Of a DNA stretch of 64,000 bases, positions 36,243-48,075 are shown one piece after another (position 1 is the stretch's first letter; each line of letters opens with the position of its first letter). Both the position numbers and the translations under genes were made by a program. The notes beneath the pieces are model-generated. The model saw nothing but the letters and a program-made list of their open reading frames with translations. It did no database searches and had not been told where the DNA came from. The DNA is from Magnolia sinica (Eukaryota > Streptophyta > Magnoliopsida > Magnoliales > Magnoliaceae). The stretch lies in the NCBI RefSeq assembly GCF_029962835.1, contig NC_080582.1, positions 14,268,032 to 14,332,031 of the forward strand, written 5' to 3'.

Positions 36243-36485
36243 TACGGTTATAATCCCTAGCCATAGATGTCCACCAAATCCGTAGCAATAGAGGGCAGGG
36301 GTAGTTTCGTCCTTAAAGACACTGTCCGCACCTGCTAGTCTAAGTTGGTCACTTAAGTTTGTATTCCTTCATAAAAACCGCTGGATAAAAGGTTTTGTCT
36401 ACAGTGGTTATTTTCTCCGAGATTTAAGTTCCAATCCCTTCCAATACCATCCAATTCCTTCCAATCCGACCGGCCAAACGGGCCC

Positions 36486-37261
36486 TCAGCGGCGTTAGAG
36501 CCTCGGCCTGTCACGCTCTACCGACCGGGGAGCAGTTGGGGACGTGGCATCTGCACATGTACATGGTCAGAGATGGGTGCGTCCGCCGCATTGCGGGACT
36601 GCTGCCGTCTATCTAAAAATTATAATGCGTCCGCCGCATTGCTGGATAGCTGCGGGGTTTGGGTGGACAACCGGATCCAGTGGGGCCACCGTGATGTATG
36701 TGCCTTAAATCCACACCCTCCATTCATTTTTAAAGCTCATTTTAGATATGATTTTAAAAATGAAGCATATCCAAATCTTAGTTGGACAGTACCACAAGAA
36801 ATAATAGTGATTCAATCCCCATCATTGAAAACTCTATAGGGACATTGGAATATTTACTTAAATGTTTACTTGCCATCCAACATATTGAAAAATTCACAAA
36901 GATATTAGATGAAGAGATCAAACAAATATCAGTTTGATTAAAAAATTGTGTTCGACGAGAAGGATTTACTTGTAAATTACCATTCACCATCGCACCTTTG
37001 TATTATGGTCCGCCTGATATTTTAATCTGCTTTATTTTCGAGTCATGGCGGCGCCCAATAGATGGTTAACTACCATTATCCGTAAAAAAGCTTTGGATGA
37101 GGATGGATTTTTCAAAAACGTCACAGGAGTCCCCACCTTACTTCCTGTCGCAGATCCAGAAATCCGCGTATGGTTTTTTTATCAAGGCGTCGTGATAGGG
37201 ACCCGAGTGCGTAATAAGATGGACAGGGGGCTTATACGCACCTGCAGAAAGCCGGTCGCAG
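36486..37261 (+). repeat. Duplicated segment (right part), partner 50830-51535
   Basis: High similarity with 50830-51535 throughout, for example GTCCGCCGCATTGC, then ACCGGATCCAGTGGGGCCAC and AATCTGCTTTATTTT. It contains a direct repeat of GCGTCCGCCGCATTGC at 36581 and 36628. With 28494-28567 it reconstructs the pre-insertion site. No gene is seen; the frame at 37045-37398 is unsupported. Confidence 0.85.
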
Positions 37262-38474
37262 AAGCGGATTGGCTGGTGTACCACACACTAGCTATATGTA
37301 GCTGCTCATTGACGTCAGCAAGTTATGTGTATCCCACCATGATGAAGTGTGTTATATCCAAACTGTTCATCCATTTTCAGGCTTGGGATGAAAAATAAGA
37401 CATCTAGCTATCAAGTGAACCACACTGCAAAAAACAGCGCAGGGTTGAACGTCTACCATGAAAACCCTTTTTGGAGCTTTTGGGTCACGAAAGTTTTAGG
37501 TCAATGTTTCTCCTTTTCATTCAAGTCTTTGTAACCTTATGAACAAATGAATTGGAAAATAAACATTATGGTGGGCCCTATAAATTATTTGACTGTAAAA
37601 ATTATTATATCCGCTGTTATTTATGGTGTGGTCCAAATGATCTTTGGATATGATATTTTTTTAAGATAATGTTCTAAAATGATCTCTCAAATAAGATGAA
37701 CGGTGTAGGTATAATAAATACATCAATGTGGCCCATAAAACTTTAAACTCCTTTGAACGGAAACTGCTTGGCTAGTGTAGCTCATACCATCTATATAGCG
37801 GTTGTATTGATGTCAACAAGTTCTTTGAGTTTGATCATCAAGTATGTATTATATCTAAATCGTCAATCCATTTGGTGAACTCGTCTTAAGGCTTAAGACG
37901 AAAAATAAGACAAATCTAACTATCAAGTGGACCACACTGCAAAAAGTAGTGGAAAATTGAAAGTCTACCATTTAAACCCTTTTTTGGGTCACAGAAGTTT
38001 TGGATCAATATGAAATTTGTTTTTCCTCTTCATTCAGGTCTTTGTGACCTTATGAGTAGATTAGATGAAAAATAAACGTTATGGTGAGCCTTATGAATTG
38101 TTTAACGGTGAAAATCATTATCTCCGCTACTATTTGTGGTGTGGTCCAGATGATCTTTGGATATTATTCATTTTTTGGATAATGCTTTAAAATGATATTT
38201 AAAAATAGATGAACAGTGTAGATATAGTAAATACATCACTGTGGGGCCCATGTAACTTTGATCTCCTTTGAACCGTTATAGCTGAATTTGCTGGTGTACA
38301 ACGCACCGGCTACGTAGCCGCAATATTGATGTTAGCAAATTTTGTGGGTCTCAGTGTAAGGTATGTGTTATATCTAAACCTTTCATCTACTCGTGGAGCT
38401 AGTCTTAAGGATTGAGATGAAAAATAATATGGATCTAAAGATCAAGTGAACAACACTTAAAAAAGTAGGTCTAC

Positions 38475-39015
38475 TGTTGATGCAAATGTCTGGTTCGTCC
38501 TCCTAGACCCTTGTATGCCTGCACAGAAAGAGGACAAAGGAGACCCTGGCTCGAGCAGGGGACCCTCCGATGCCAAAGTCAGGCCTGGACTCTGGGTCTA
38601 AATGTATTGAAAAGTTTTTAGAAGGAATTTTTTCGTACCTCTCAAGGTGACCGGGGTCCTTCTTTTATAGCTACTGGGGCATTCTGTCGCACAAGGATTC
38701 TCTTCCTGATACTGGGCGCGGGATCTTCTCCTGGGATCACGGAGATAGGATCGTGCCCATCTCGAGCCTTCATCCTATCCCGTGAGCTTCGGGGTCGGAG
38801 ATCTTATCCCGAGATATCCGGGATGAGACTCGTCCTAGCGATGGTCGGTCTGGCAAGGTGGTCCGCCCGATGCGTGCCCGGGACGCTGATGACTCGTCCG
38901 AACCGACTCAACCTTTGTCTCGGTTTAGCGAATCATGCCTCGGTCTTGACACATCCTTCTGTGACCCGAGGCATTAAGTCCGAGTCTGCGGACTTGTATT
39001 TTTTTATCCCCAACA
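38475..39015 (-). repeat. 3' LTR of the gypsy element
   Basis: On the element's strand it begins TGTTGGGGATAAAA and ends TTTGCATCAACA. Relative to the other LTR it has A for G near 38612, C for T near 38763, T for G near 38776 and one extra G near 38793. Confidence 0.96.
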
Positions 39016-39031
39016 GTAAGCCCCCCCTACT
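39016..39031 (-). other. Polypurine tract
   Basis: The minus strand reads GTAGGGGGGGCTTAC immediately before the 3' LTR, the usual plus-strand primer position. Confidence 0.75.
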
Positions 39032-39322
39032 CCGTGTGTTTCATATGACACCTAGGAGTAGCGAGTTTTGAGTCGGTTCATAACCCAGTCCAAGACAGCA
39101 GGTGGTCATTTAATGCGTTCCATGCCGCCTCTGACGAGAGGCGGTTCGGTTCCTGACATCTCATGCGCCGTCAGCCGTCAAGTCGCTCATCCCGCCAATG
39201 AGGGTTGGACACGTAGCAAGGACATTATTACCGTCAGTCGACGAGCGCCACGTGTCGAGTGGGGGAATCGATGCAGGCGTCGAATCATTTCCTCATTAAT
39301 TACTCCCGCCGTATGGCAACCT

Positions 39323-39329
39323 TATAAAT
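39323..39329 (+). promoter_or_regulatory. TATA box for the antisense ORF of the gypsy element
   Basis: TATAAAT in the context AACCTTATAAATTGGTGGG, 179 bases before the ATG at 39508 on the same strand. The sequence between is pyrimidine-rich and leader-like. Confidence 0.6.
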
Positions 39330-39507
39330 TGGTGGGGGTCCCGCATTTTGAACTTCTATTGTCATTCCTACTTTTCATTCCCTTTGGAGCCTTTTCAGTC
39401 TTTCATCTTCTTCCTTTCCTCTCTCTTAACCGTCAGCGCTTCCTTCCGCCATTTCCGTTTTCCTTTCTTCCTCCGGTGAGTTTCTCCTTCCTCTTTATTA
39501 GATAATA

Positions 39508-41812
39508 ATGGCGGATAGGGGTTCTCGAAGTCCCCAGGGGGGAGCTTCCGGAGACGAAGGCGAAGCGCAACGTTTTTGGAATGTTGCGGAATCGCCTTCC
39601 TTACTGACGGAGATAGCAGTGGATGCCAACGCTGCGTTTCTATCTGAGAGAGTCACAGAAGCTCCGGCGGAGCGCCCTGCTTCCGTCGTTCCTTCTCGGG
39701 GCGGGTCGTCTCTATTAACCCGCCCGGGAAGGCCTAACTTGCCAAGGGACGTGGAGGAAGATGAGGAGGAAGAAATTTTAATCACCGAAGGAACCCCTAA
39801 TCCTGCTCCTGTTGGTGAATCGGCGCAAGCCGAGTCTGAAGAAGAAGGATCGGGGGAAGATTTAAGTGGTCCGGTTCCCTCAGTCTTGACTGAGACGGAC
39901 TTGGACAGAATCCGAGTCGGGTATCATATTCCCGAGTCGGTCATCACCTATCTCCCCCGTCCGAATGACTTGCCGGATCACCCTCCTGCCGGGGCAGTCG
40001 CGATTTACCAAGTGTCGATGCAATGCGGCTTGCGTCTGCCCCTTCAGACCATCGTCCGGGGAGTTTTGTCTCGCATACAGATTGCCCCGGGACAGATAGT
40101 CCCGAATGGGTGAAGGAACTTACTCGGATGTGCGGTGTTGTGGGCTGAGATGGAACAGCCACCGCTTACAGTCGACGAATTTCTCCACCTGTATCAAGTG
40201 CGAGTAAATCCGAACTATCCCGGCTTCTACGTCTTCGCTGCTTGGCGAGGCGGAGGCGGTTCCCTGATAACCGACCCTCCCACTTCCAACAAACACTGGA
40301 GAGAGCGTTGGTTTTGGGCATGTGGTCGCTGGGAAACGGATGAGTCCGGGTCCTGCGAGGCTCGTGTCCCTCGGGCGTTTCAAAGAGCAGGTGACTTGGG
40401 TCTTCTCTCCCCCTCCTTTTTATTTTTATTTTTATTTTTGTAATATTCTGAGTCTGACGAGCTTGTGTTTGGCAGATATTCCGAAGAAGCGGCCGAAGCT
40501 CGGCACCAGTGCCTCGGCTCGGATCAAAGAGTTGAGGTCGTTGGATTCGAGGAACAGGTCTTGGAAGGTGCTTCTACAGCCGGAGCGCCTTCATCTTGCA
40601 GGTCTGGACTCGGAAGTTACAGGTAATTGAGAATGAATCTTCTGGATTTTCCGAATTTCCCCCGACTTACTTCGCCATAACTTATTCTCTGTTTTTTTTT
40701 TTTTTTTTTACAGATCTGCCCGAAGCTCGTCCCAACCTCAGGATTGTCCTCGAACCGGAGATGACTGGAGCTCGTCCTGCCCTTAGGCCAGTCACGAAGT
40801 TGAAGGCTCCTCCGCGGTCAGTTCTTCTTTCGGAGCCTCGGCCGCCGAAGAGGCAAAGGGTGCTGCGGAAGGAGAAAGAGCCAGCGAGCTCTTCTGCCCC
40901 TTCCGTCGTCGTGATTCCCGACCCGGACGAAAGGGCGGAAGAGACGGCGATTGCTGCTTCGGAGCCTCAGGCGGCACCTGACTCGGCACGCGTTGAGACG
41001 GATGTTCCGACTCGGGAGGAAGAGACCGGGGCCGCGTCCTCCAGGGGGGAGGGAGAGACGAGGACCGCGTCCTCCCGAGGGGAGGAGACGAACCAGGAGG
41101 GGCCGTCATTCCTGCAGCAAGTGGTGTCGGGGATGGTTCCTTGGGCCCTGGCCCACGGGTGTGAAAGAGAGTTCGTGAAACTCTACAACGCCCCGTCGTC
41201 GCAGACCGTCAGCCACGCTGCCAGGATGCTTTTTGAACTCGCTCCTTGCTTGATCAAGGCCAGCAAGGAGCTATCCTCAACTCATCGGCTGCAGGCTCTT
41301 CTGTCTGAGGCCGTAGGTCGACGCGAGGAGGCCGAGATCCGGGTCGGTGTCCTGACAGGCGAGGCGGCCCTTGCCAGGAAAGCTGCCGAAGACGCGAGGG
41401 CAGAGGTGGCTTCCACCAGAAGAGCCCTGGACGGCGAAGGCGAGGTCGCTCGTGCATCGGCTTTACTCTCCAAAGTCAAGAAGAGAATCGCAAGTTCTCG
41501 ATCCATGCTTCGTGCGCGGATGACTTAGCTCGGGCTAAGCTTGAGGCGGCGGAGCACATTCAGCAGGCCGTCGAGAAGACTCGGGAGGCCGAGAAGGCTA
41601 GGGACCAAGCCGTTCAAGCATTCCTCGAGTCGGCGGAGTTCGAGGATGAAAGGGACCGCTTGTTCCAAAGCGGATATCTGGAATGCGTCAAGGACATAAA
41701 GAAATCCTTCCCTGACCTTGACCTTTCAGAAATCGAGGGTGGAGCAGCCTCGGGATCCGAGAACCCGGACGCCACTGCTGAAGATACTGTTGGGGACGAG
41801 GCCGGTGCATGA
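39508..41812 (+). pseudogene. Antisense extra ORF of the gypsy element (Transposase_28-like), three exons
   Basis: ATG at 39508 (MADRGSRSPQGG). Proposed exons are 39508-40390, 40476-40622 and 40714-41812. Both introns (85 and 91 bp) have GT..AG ends (CAG|GTGACT..TTGGCAG; ACAG|GTAATT..T-rich..ACAG), both split a Gly/Asp-type codon after its first base, and both keep the frame. The protein is about 710 residues: acidic N-terminus, then HIPESVITYLPRP, then LRLPLQTIVRGVLSRIQIAP, then VNPNYPGFYVFAAWRG. This is the pattern I know as PF04195, 'putative gypsy type transposon', followed by a Glu/Arg-rich region and an Ala-rich coiled coil (SESAEF-like, RDRLFQSGY). It has one in-frame stop (TGA at 40111, a Trp position) and a 1-base frameshift near 41490. 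It converges with gag-pol. Confidence 0.8.
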
Positions 41813-41982
41813 GGACCGTTACCGGGGCCCTTGGACATATATATATATTTTTTTGCTTTGATGTATTCGCTTGCTTTGTACATACATATGTTTTGATGAA
41901 TGAAAGAGAAATGCCTATCTTTACTTATTTGACTTGGCTTTATCCTTTCTTAGTTCAGAGTCTTTAATCGTTGAATATAGAA
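41813..41982. other. Convergent 3' intergenic region between extra ORF and pol
   Basis: 170 AT-rich bases (ATATATATATTTTTTTGC and TTGTACATACATATG) between the tail-to-tail stop codons, suited to polyadenylation for both directions. Confidence 0.5.
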
Positions 41983-44900
41983 CTAAGGATAGTAGACTTT
42001 GAGGTGTTCAGCGTTCCAAGGGTGAGGCAACGGCTGTCCGTTTAGGTCTTCCAGCTGATACGTTCCCGGTCTAATGGTGCCCGAGACGATGTAGGGTCCT
42101 TCCCAATTGGGTCCCAGTGTACCCGACCCAAATTCCTTGGTGTTAGAAAACACTTTCCGAAGAACCATATCTCCCATTCGAAATCTTCTAATCCTAACTC
42201 GGGTATTGTAGAACCGAGCCACTTGTCACTGCCGCGCCTCCGTGCGCAGCCGTGCCACTTCTCTTTGTTCGTCCAGAAGGTCGAGTCCGAGTGCAAGGAG
42301 TTCTTCGTTTGCTTCTGCGTTGAATGTGGTGATTCGAGCCGAAGGTAATCCGATTTCAACGGGAGTGACGGCTTCCGAGCCATAAGCTAGTGAAAACGGA
42401 GTCTCCCCTGTGGCTGTTCGAGCGGTGGTTCGGTAGGCCCAAAGAATTTTCGGGAGCTCTTCAGCCCATTCTCCTTTGGCCCGGCCAAGCTTGGTCCGAA
42501 GATGATGCTTGATAATCTTATTAACCGCTTCAACTTGTCCGTTGGTTTGAGGATGATGAGGCGAAGAGTAAACGTTTCTGATTCCGAGGTTGTCGCACAT
42601 CCCGCAAAAGCTTCTATTATCAAATTGCCTTCCATTGTCTGTAACGATGGTACGGGGTACCCCGAATCGGCAGATAATGTTTTTTCATACAAATTCGGTG
42701 ATCTTCTGCTCGGTTATTTTAGCTAATGGTTCTGCCTCGGCCCACTTCGTGAAATAGTCAACAGCTACCACAGCAAACTTGGTCTGACCTTTTCCCATAG
42801 GGAGCGGTCCTATGATGTCGACGCCCCACTGTGCGAAAGGCCAGGGACCAGTCATCGGCGTTAGTGCTTCGGGCGCTTGCCTCGGAATTGCCGCGAACCG
42901 TTGGCATCTGTCGCATTTTTGAACGAGCTCGCGAGCGTCGTGTTGGATAGTGGGCCAGTAGTATCCCTGTCGTAGGACCTTGTAGGCGAGGGATCGCCCT
43001 CCAGAGTGGTTTCCGCAGATTCCTTCATGAATTTCCCGTAACACATATTTTGCCTCGCTGGGTTTGAGGCACCGCAGCAACGGGGCGTAGTAACCTTTCT
43101 TGTAGAGGGTTCCGTTGAATATGGTATAACGGGAGGCTCGAATCTTAATTCGTCGAGCCTCGGCACGATCCTCGGGCAACTTTCCTTCGTCAAGGTATTG
43201 GCGGATTGGATCAATCCAGGAAGGTTTCGAGTCGATTGTATTGACGGCCTCGCTAATTGGTTCATCTATGCTTGGCTTGTCAACGTATTCGACAGGGACG
43301 GACCTGGGTATCTCATCTTCATCGGCTGAGGCGAGCTTTGCTAACAAATCGGCTTTGCTGTTTTCCGTACGAGGGATCCGAGTGACACGACAGAGTTGAA
43401 ATCCGTTGATAAGTTCCTTTGCTTTCTGCATGTATGCCCTTAACTGGTCTTTTCGTGTCTGGTATACACCGGTAACTTGGTTAACAACCAACTGAGAGTC
43501 GCTGAAAACACTTAGGTGCGTGACCTCCATGCTAGCGGCGAGTCGGAGGCCGAGTAACAACGCTTCATATTCAGCAGGATTTAAAGACGCTTGGAATCCA
43601 AGTCGTAAGGCATACTGTATATAGGTATGATCGGGGGTTTCCAGCACAACCCCAGCCCCACTGGCCTTCGAGTTGGAAGAACCGTCGACATACAGATTCC
43701 ACGGAATAGGGCAAGGGGGAGCGGTTGAGGTCGGAACTGCACCGTCCTTCGGTGTATCATTTACTGAAAGTTCGGTTGAAGACGTTCCCTCGGCGATAAA
43801 ATCAGCTACGGCTTGCCCTTTGATTGCTGCCTTTGGTCGGTATTGAATATCAAACTCACTCAGCTCGATAGCCCATTTGGTGAGTCGGCCGGAAGCTTCT
43901 GGTTTCTGCAGTACCTGGCGAAGCGGAAGGTCGGTCATTACAATGATGGTGTGGGCATGGAAATACGGCCTAAGTCGCCGAGAGGAAGTTATTAAAGCCA
44001 AGGCCACTTTTTCCAAGCTTGGGTATCTCGTTTCTGCTGGCAATAACGCTTTGCTGACGTAGTAAACCGGCAGTTGCTTTCCTTCGGATTCTCGTATCAA
44101 AGCCGAGCTAACCGCTGCCTCGGATACAGCTAGGTAGAGGAGCAACGACTCCCCCGGTTCGGGTTTTGATAAGAGAGGTGCAGAACCGAGATATGATTTT
44201 AATTGCTGGAATGCTGCTTCACACTCTTCCGTCCAACCCATCGCTTGTCTTCCTTTCAATTGTTTGAAGAAAGGGAGACACTTATCCGTTGCTCTGGACA
44301 GGAACCGATTAAGTGCTGCGACTCGTCCGGTCAACCTTTGGACGTCCTTAATGGTTTTGGGGGATTCCATATCAATCAGAGCCTTTATCTTCTCAGGGTT
44401 TGCCTCTATTCCTCGCTGACTGACCAAGAAACCGAGGAATTTACCGGAGCCTACTCCAAAAGCACATTTACTTGGATTTAGCTTCATCCGGAACTTCCGT
44501 AGGATTAGAAACATTTCTTCCAAATTATTCACATGATCTGCCGCGTGTATGCTTTTGACGAGCATGTCGTCGATGTATACTTCCATGGTTCGGCCTATAA
44601 GCCGAGCAAAGATTTTGTTAACTAACCTTTGATAAGTTGCGCCGGTCTTCAGACTAAATGGCATCACTCGGTAACAATAAAGGCCTTTGTCGGTGACAAA
44701 GGTAGTTTTTGATTTATCTGTTTGGTGCATTACAATTTGATTATACCCTGAATATGCATCCATGAAGCTAAGGAGCTCATGTCCGGCTGTACTATCTACT
44801 AACTGGTCTATCCTCGGAAGCGGAAAGCTATCCTTGGGGCAGGCTTTATTTAAGTCGGTATAGTCAATACAGACTCGCCACTTCCCGTTGGATTTCTTTA

Positions 44901-47475
44901 CAAGCACGACATTCGCGACCCACTCTGGATAGTGTATTTCTTCTATGAAATTAGCCTGGAGGAGTTTGTTGACTTCTTCTTCGATGATAGTGTATCGTTC
45001 AGGGCCGAGCGGTCGCCGCTTCTGTCGGATCGGTCGATACGACGGATCGATGTTGAGTCGGTGAGTCACCACAGAGGGGTCGATCCCGGGCATATCTTCA
45101 TGACCCCAGGCAAAGACGTCGGCGTACCTATGGAGCAGGGCTATCAGCTTTTCTTTCAAAGGGGACTGCAGAGACGAGCCAATTCGTACCGTCTTGGATC
45201 CATCTGTCTCGACCAAGGGGACCGAGACAAGATCCTCGACCGGCTGTCCTCGTTCATAATTCTCGCCCCGAGGGTCCAACGATTCGATTGTTAATATGTT
45301 GGTCGGACTTTTGTCGGCGGCTCCTTTTACGGCTATCATGTAACATCGCCTGGCATCCTGCTGGTCTCCTTTGACAATCCCGACTCCCGACTCGGTCGGG
45401 AATTTCATTGAAAGATGGTACGTAGATACCACGGCCTGGAGGAGACTCAATGAAGGTCGGCCGAGTATTGCGTTGTATACTGAGGGTTGATCGACGACCA
45501 AGAAGTCAACCATCATCGTCGTCTGACATGGGGCGCTGCCAGCAGTGAGTGGTAACGAGACAATCCCTTCAGGCAGGACCTGTCCTCCGGAAAAACCGAT
45601 CAACGGGGTCCGAACTGGGCGCAGTGTGGATCGTTCGATTCCCATTTTGTCGAACGCCTGGGTAAATAACACGTCTGCAGATGACCCCGTATCGACGAGT
45701 ATCCGAAACACTTTTCGGTTAGCGATCGCCAAGGAGACGATCAACGCATCATCGTGGGGGTGATGGATACCTCGGGCGTCTTCCTCAGTGAACGATACGC
45801 AATATCTTTCTCTTTTCTTTTCCTTTGATGGCCGATCTATAATCATGAGCTCGGACTGAGGCTGACTAAGTTTTCGTGCGTGATTCCTTCGCGCGTTGTT
45901 TGAGTCGCCCCCACATTGTGGACCGCCGATAATCGTCCGGATTTCTTCCATAGGCTGACTCTCGGTCGGGCGCGCCTCAGATGCCCCAGCTTTGACCATA
46001 TGTTCTCTGAGTCGGCCGTCTTTTATGAGTCGTTCGATCTCTTCTTTTAAGTGACGGCAATCACTTGTGTTATGCCCGTGATCGCGGTGATAATGGCAGT
46101 ACTTATCCTTGTCCCGCCGATTGGGATTACTCCTGAGCTTACTGGGCCAGCTAACAAAGCCTTCGTTTTTTATTTCCATCAGTACCTCTTCCCGAGTCTT
46201 ATTCAGGGGAGTATATGTGGAAAATTTTCGATCCGGCCGTTTTCCTGACCTTCGCTCGTCACGCGCTTGATCCTCTTTGCGTTTCCTTCCTCCGGCCGAG
46301 TCGGCTTCTTTTTTGGTCGACTCTTTGGCCGAGGTTTTAGTTTCACGCAGGATTCGCGCTTCCTCGGCGTTGGCATATTTATCGGATCGTGCCATAAACT
46401 CCGCCAGAGTATCAGGCGGAGTTTTGTCTAGAGATGCCAGGAATGGCTTATCCCTAACTCTTTGCACGAGCGCATTGAGGGCCGTTTCTTCCGAATGTTT
46501 TCGAACTTGAAGGGATTCGAAATTAAAACGCTTGATGTAATCTTTCAATAGCTCTCCCTGCTTCTGAACTACGTTATTCAGATGTGCAGGGGGCTTCAAT
46601 TTCTTCTTTCCGCCGATGAAGTTGGTGAGGAAGGCGTCGCTCAGCTCAACGAATGAACTGATGGACTTTGGTTTCAGCTGTTTGAACCACAGTCGAGCTA
46701 CATCAGTCAACGTAAGAGAAAAGGCCCGACACATTACTGCATCCGAGGCATCGTGGAGTTCCATATAAGTTCTGAAGCACTCAATATGCTCGGTCGGGTC
46801 GGTCTTGCCGGTGAAAGGAGTGATTTGAGGTAATCGAAACCTTTCGGGCAATCGGGCCTTCAGTACCGAGTCCACAAAGGGGGACGCTTTCGCTTCGGAC
46901 CCGGTTGAATATACATTCCGGCCGTGCTTTATGTCCGCCATCTCTTTTGCCATCTCTTCCCGCACTTCTTTTTTGAAATTTTGAATGTCGGCTTTCCAAG
47001 GTTCGCTGCTTTCTGCCGTGCCTTCCATGGAAGGGCGATTGCGCCTTCTTCGCTCTATTTCGTGCCGAAGATCAGTCGGGGGGAGGGAGGCGTTGGCTGA
47101 CTGCGCTGGAGATGGTTCTGATCCGCCTTGGGGTTGGCTCGGCCGGAAAGACTGCGGCGCGGAAGGTTGAGGATCAACCGCCGCCGTCGGTACGTGCGTT
47201 GTCTCCTCGTGAGGATGCGGGAGTGGCTGCATTTGCTGCTGATACATTCGTTCCAGCATCTGCTTCATCATATTCATATCGGAGCGGATTTCTTGAACCT
47301 CCTTGTCCAACCGCCCATCGTCGCGACCCCGCTGATTGTTGCTTGTTCCGGTAGCCCCTTGTCGGCGGTTGTTAGGTGGGTTTTGGGCTGGGGGAACGGC
47401 GATTGGACCCGCTGGCCCTGTAATCGCGTTCTCATTCAAATCTTCTTCTGGGACCGTCCTTCTAGTCATCACCAT
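41983..47475 (-). pseudogene. Gypsy gag-pol polyprotein, nearly intact (two stops)
   Basis: From ATG at 47475 (MVMTRRTVPEED) one frame runs 1,830 codons to 41983, broken only by TGA at 42685 and 42223, both at positions where the family has Trp. The frame is also open upstream into the LTR, but I prefer 47475 because it lies just inside the internal region. Domains by residue from this start: gag core about 215-330 (LTLTDVARLWFKQL); zinc knuckle CHYHRDHGHNTSDC at 460-473; protease ILVDTGSSADVLF about 592-604; RT about 800-1030 with YIDD at 967-970; first RNase H about 1110-1225; second RNase H WNLYVDGSS about 1259-1384; integrase HHCC about 1480-1525 and core WGVDIIGPLP about 1550; C-terminal part ending LKVYYP. 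Likely defective without readthrough. Confidence 0.95.
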
Positions 47476-47499
47476 TGGAATCAGTATAGAGATACGAGA

Positions 47500-47535
47500 T
47501 GGCTTTTTGTACGTTCCCACAGACGCGGTTAAAGC
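47500..47535 (-). other. Leader / primer-binding region of the gypsy element
   Basis: Right after the 5' LTR the minus strand reads GCTTTAACCGCGTCTGTGGG. The CGTCTGTGGGAAC part is common just downstream of LTRs in Tat-type elements. The first bases are unlike the frequent TGGCGCC site, so the tRNA used is not clear. Confidence 0.5.
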
Positions 47536-48075
47536 TGTTGATGCAAATGTCTGGTTCGTCCTCCTAGACCCTTGTATGCCTGCACAGAAAGAGGACAAAG
47601 GAGACCCTGGCTCGAGCAGGGGACCCTCCGATGCCAAAGTCAGGCCTGGACTCTGGGTCTAAATGTATTGAAAGGTTTTTAGAAGGAATTTTTTCGTACC
47701 TCTCAAGGTGACCGGGGTCCTTCTTTTATAGCTACTGGGGCATTCTGTCGCACAAGGATTCTCTTCCTGATACTGGGCGCGGGATCTTCTCCTGGGATCA
47801 CGGAGATAGGATCGTGCCCATCTTGAGCCTTCATCCGATCCCGTGAGCTTCGGGTCGGAGATCTTATCCCGAGATATCCGGGATGAGACTCGTCCTAGCG
47901 ATGGTCGGTCTGGCAAGGTGGTCCGCCCGATGCGTGCCCGGGACGCTGATGACTCGTCCGAACCGACTCAACCTTTGTCTCGGTTTAGCGAATCATGCCT
48001 CGGTCTTGACACATCCTTCTGTGACCCGAGGCATTAAGTCCGAGTCTGCGGACTTGTATTTTTTTATCCCCAACA
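47536..48075 (-). repeat. 5' LTR of the gypsy element
   Basis: 540 bp, ending on the plus strand ATCCCCAACA next to the TCTAC duplication. Short plus-strand frames in both LTRs (38823-39071, 47883-48086) are identical shadows with no coding meaning. Confidence 0.96.

Larger units (their letters stand above)
28568..36485. mobile_element. 7.9 kb GGGCCC-ended insertion (PIF/Harbinger-like ends) carrying a giant inverted minisatellite
   Basis: Ends GGGCCCCGTTTGGCCGG (28568) and, inverted, GGGCCCGTTTGGCCGG (36485) are flanked by TCA at 28565-28567 and 36486-36488. The homologous sequence at 50.8 kb has no insertion. The inverted repeat continues inward about 240 bp on the right (36243-36485). On the left its parts are at 28568-28620, 28867-29010 and 29590-29616, interrupted by a local duplication and a foldback-element core. 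Inside lie an AT microsatellite, 128 or so 21-bp units, a short spacer, about 105 inverted units, then 1.3 kb of AT-rich unique sequence. No transposase was found, so it is non-autonomous. The superfamily is inferred from ends and a 3-bp duplication only. Confidence 0.75.
38475..48075 (-). mobile_element. Young Ty3/gypsy retrotransposon, Tat-like, with an antisense extra ORF
   Basis: A 9,601-bp element flanked by exact TCTAC duplications (38470-38474 and 48076-48080). LTRs of 541 and 540 bp differ by three substitutions and one indel. Gag-pol is on the minus strand, so the 5' LTR is 47536-48075. Two RNase H domains and an extra ORF between integrase and the 3' LTR, here antisense, are characteristic of the Tat lineage. 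Coding damage is slight: two stops in gag-pol, and one stop plus one frameshift in the extra ORF. Confidence 0.96.

Noticed and set aside
37045..37398. 117-codon plus-strand gene
   Set aside because: It spans the border between a duplicated segment and a MITE, and the homologous frame at 51350 is disrupted.
38823..39505. Two plus-strand genes near 39 kb
   Set aside because: The first lies in the LTR (repeated at 47883-48086); the second is the leader of the antisense ORF, without family support.
42502..47662. Many plus-strand frames between 42.5 and 47.7 kb
   Set aside because: They are shadows of the GC-rich gag-pol gene on the minus strand.
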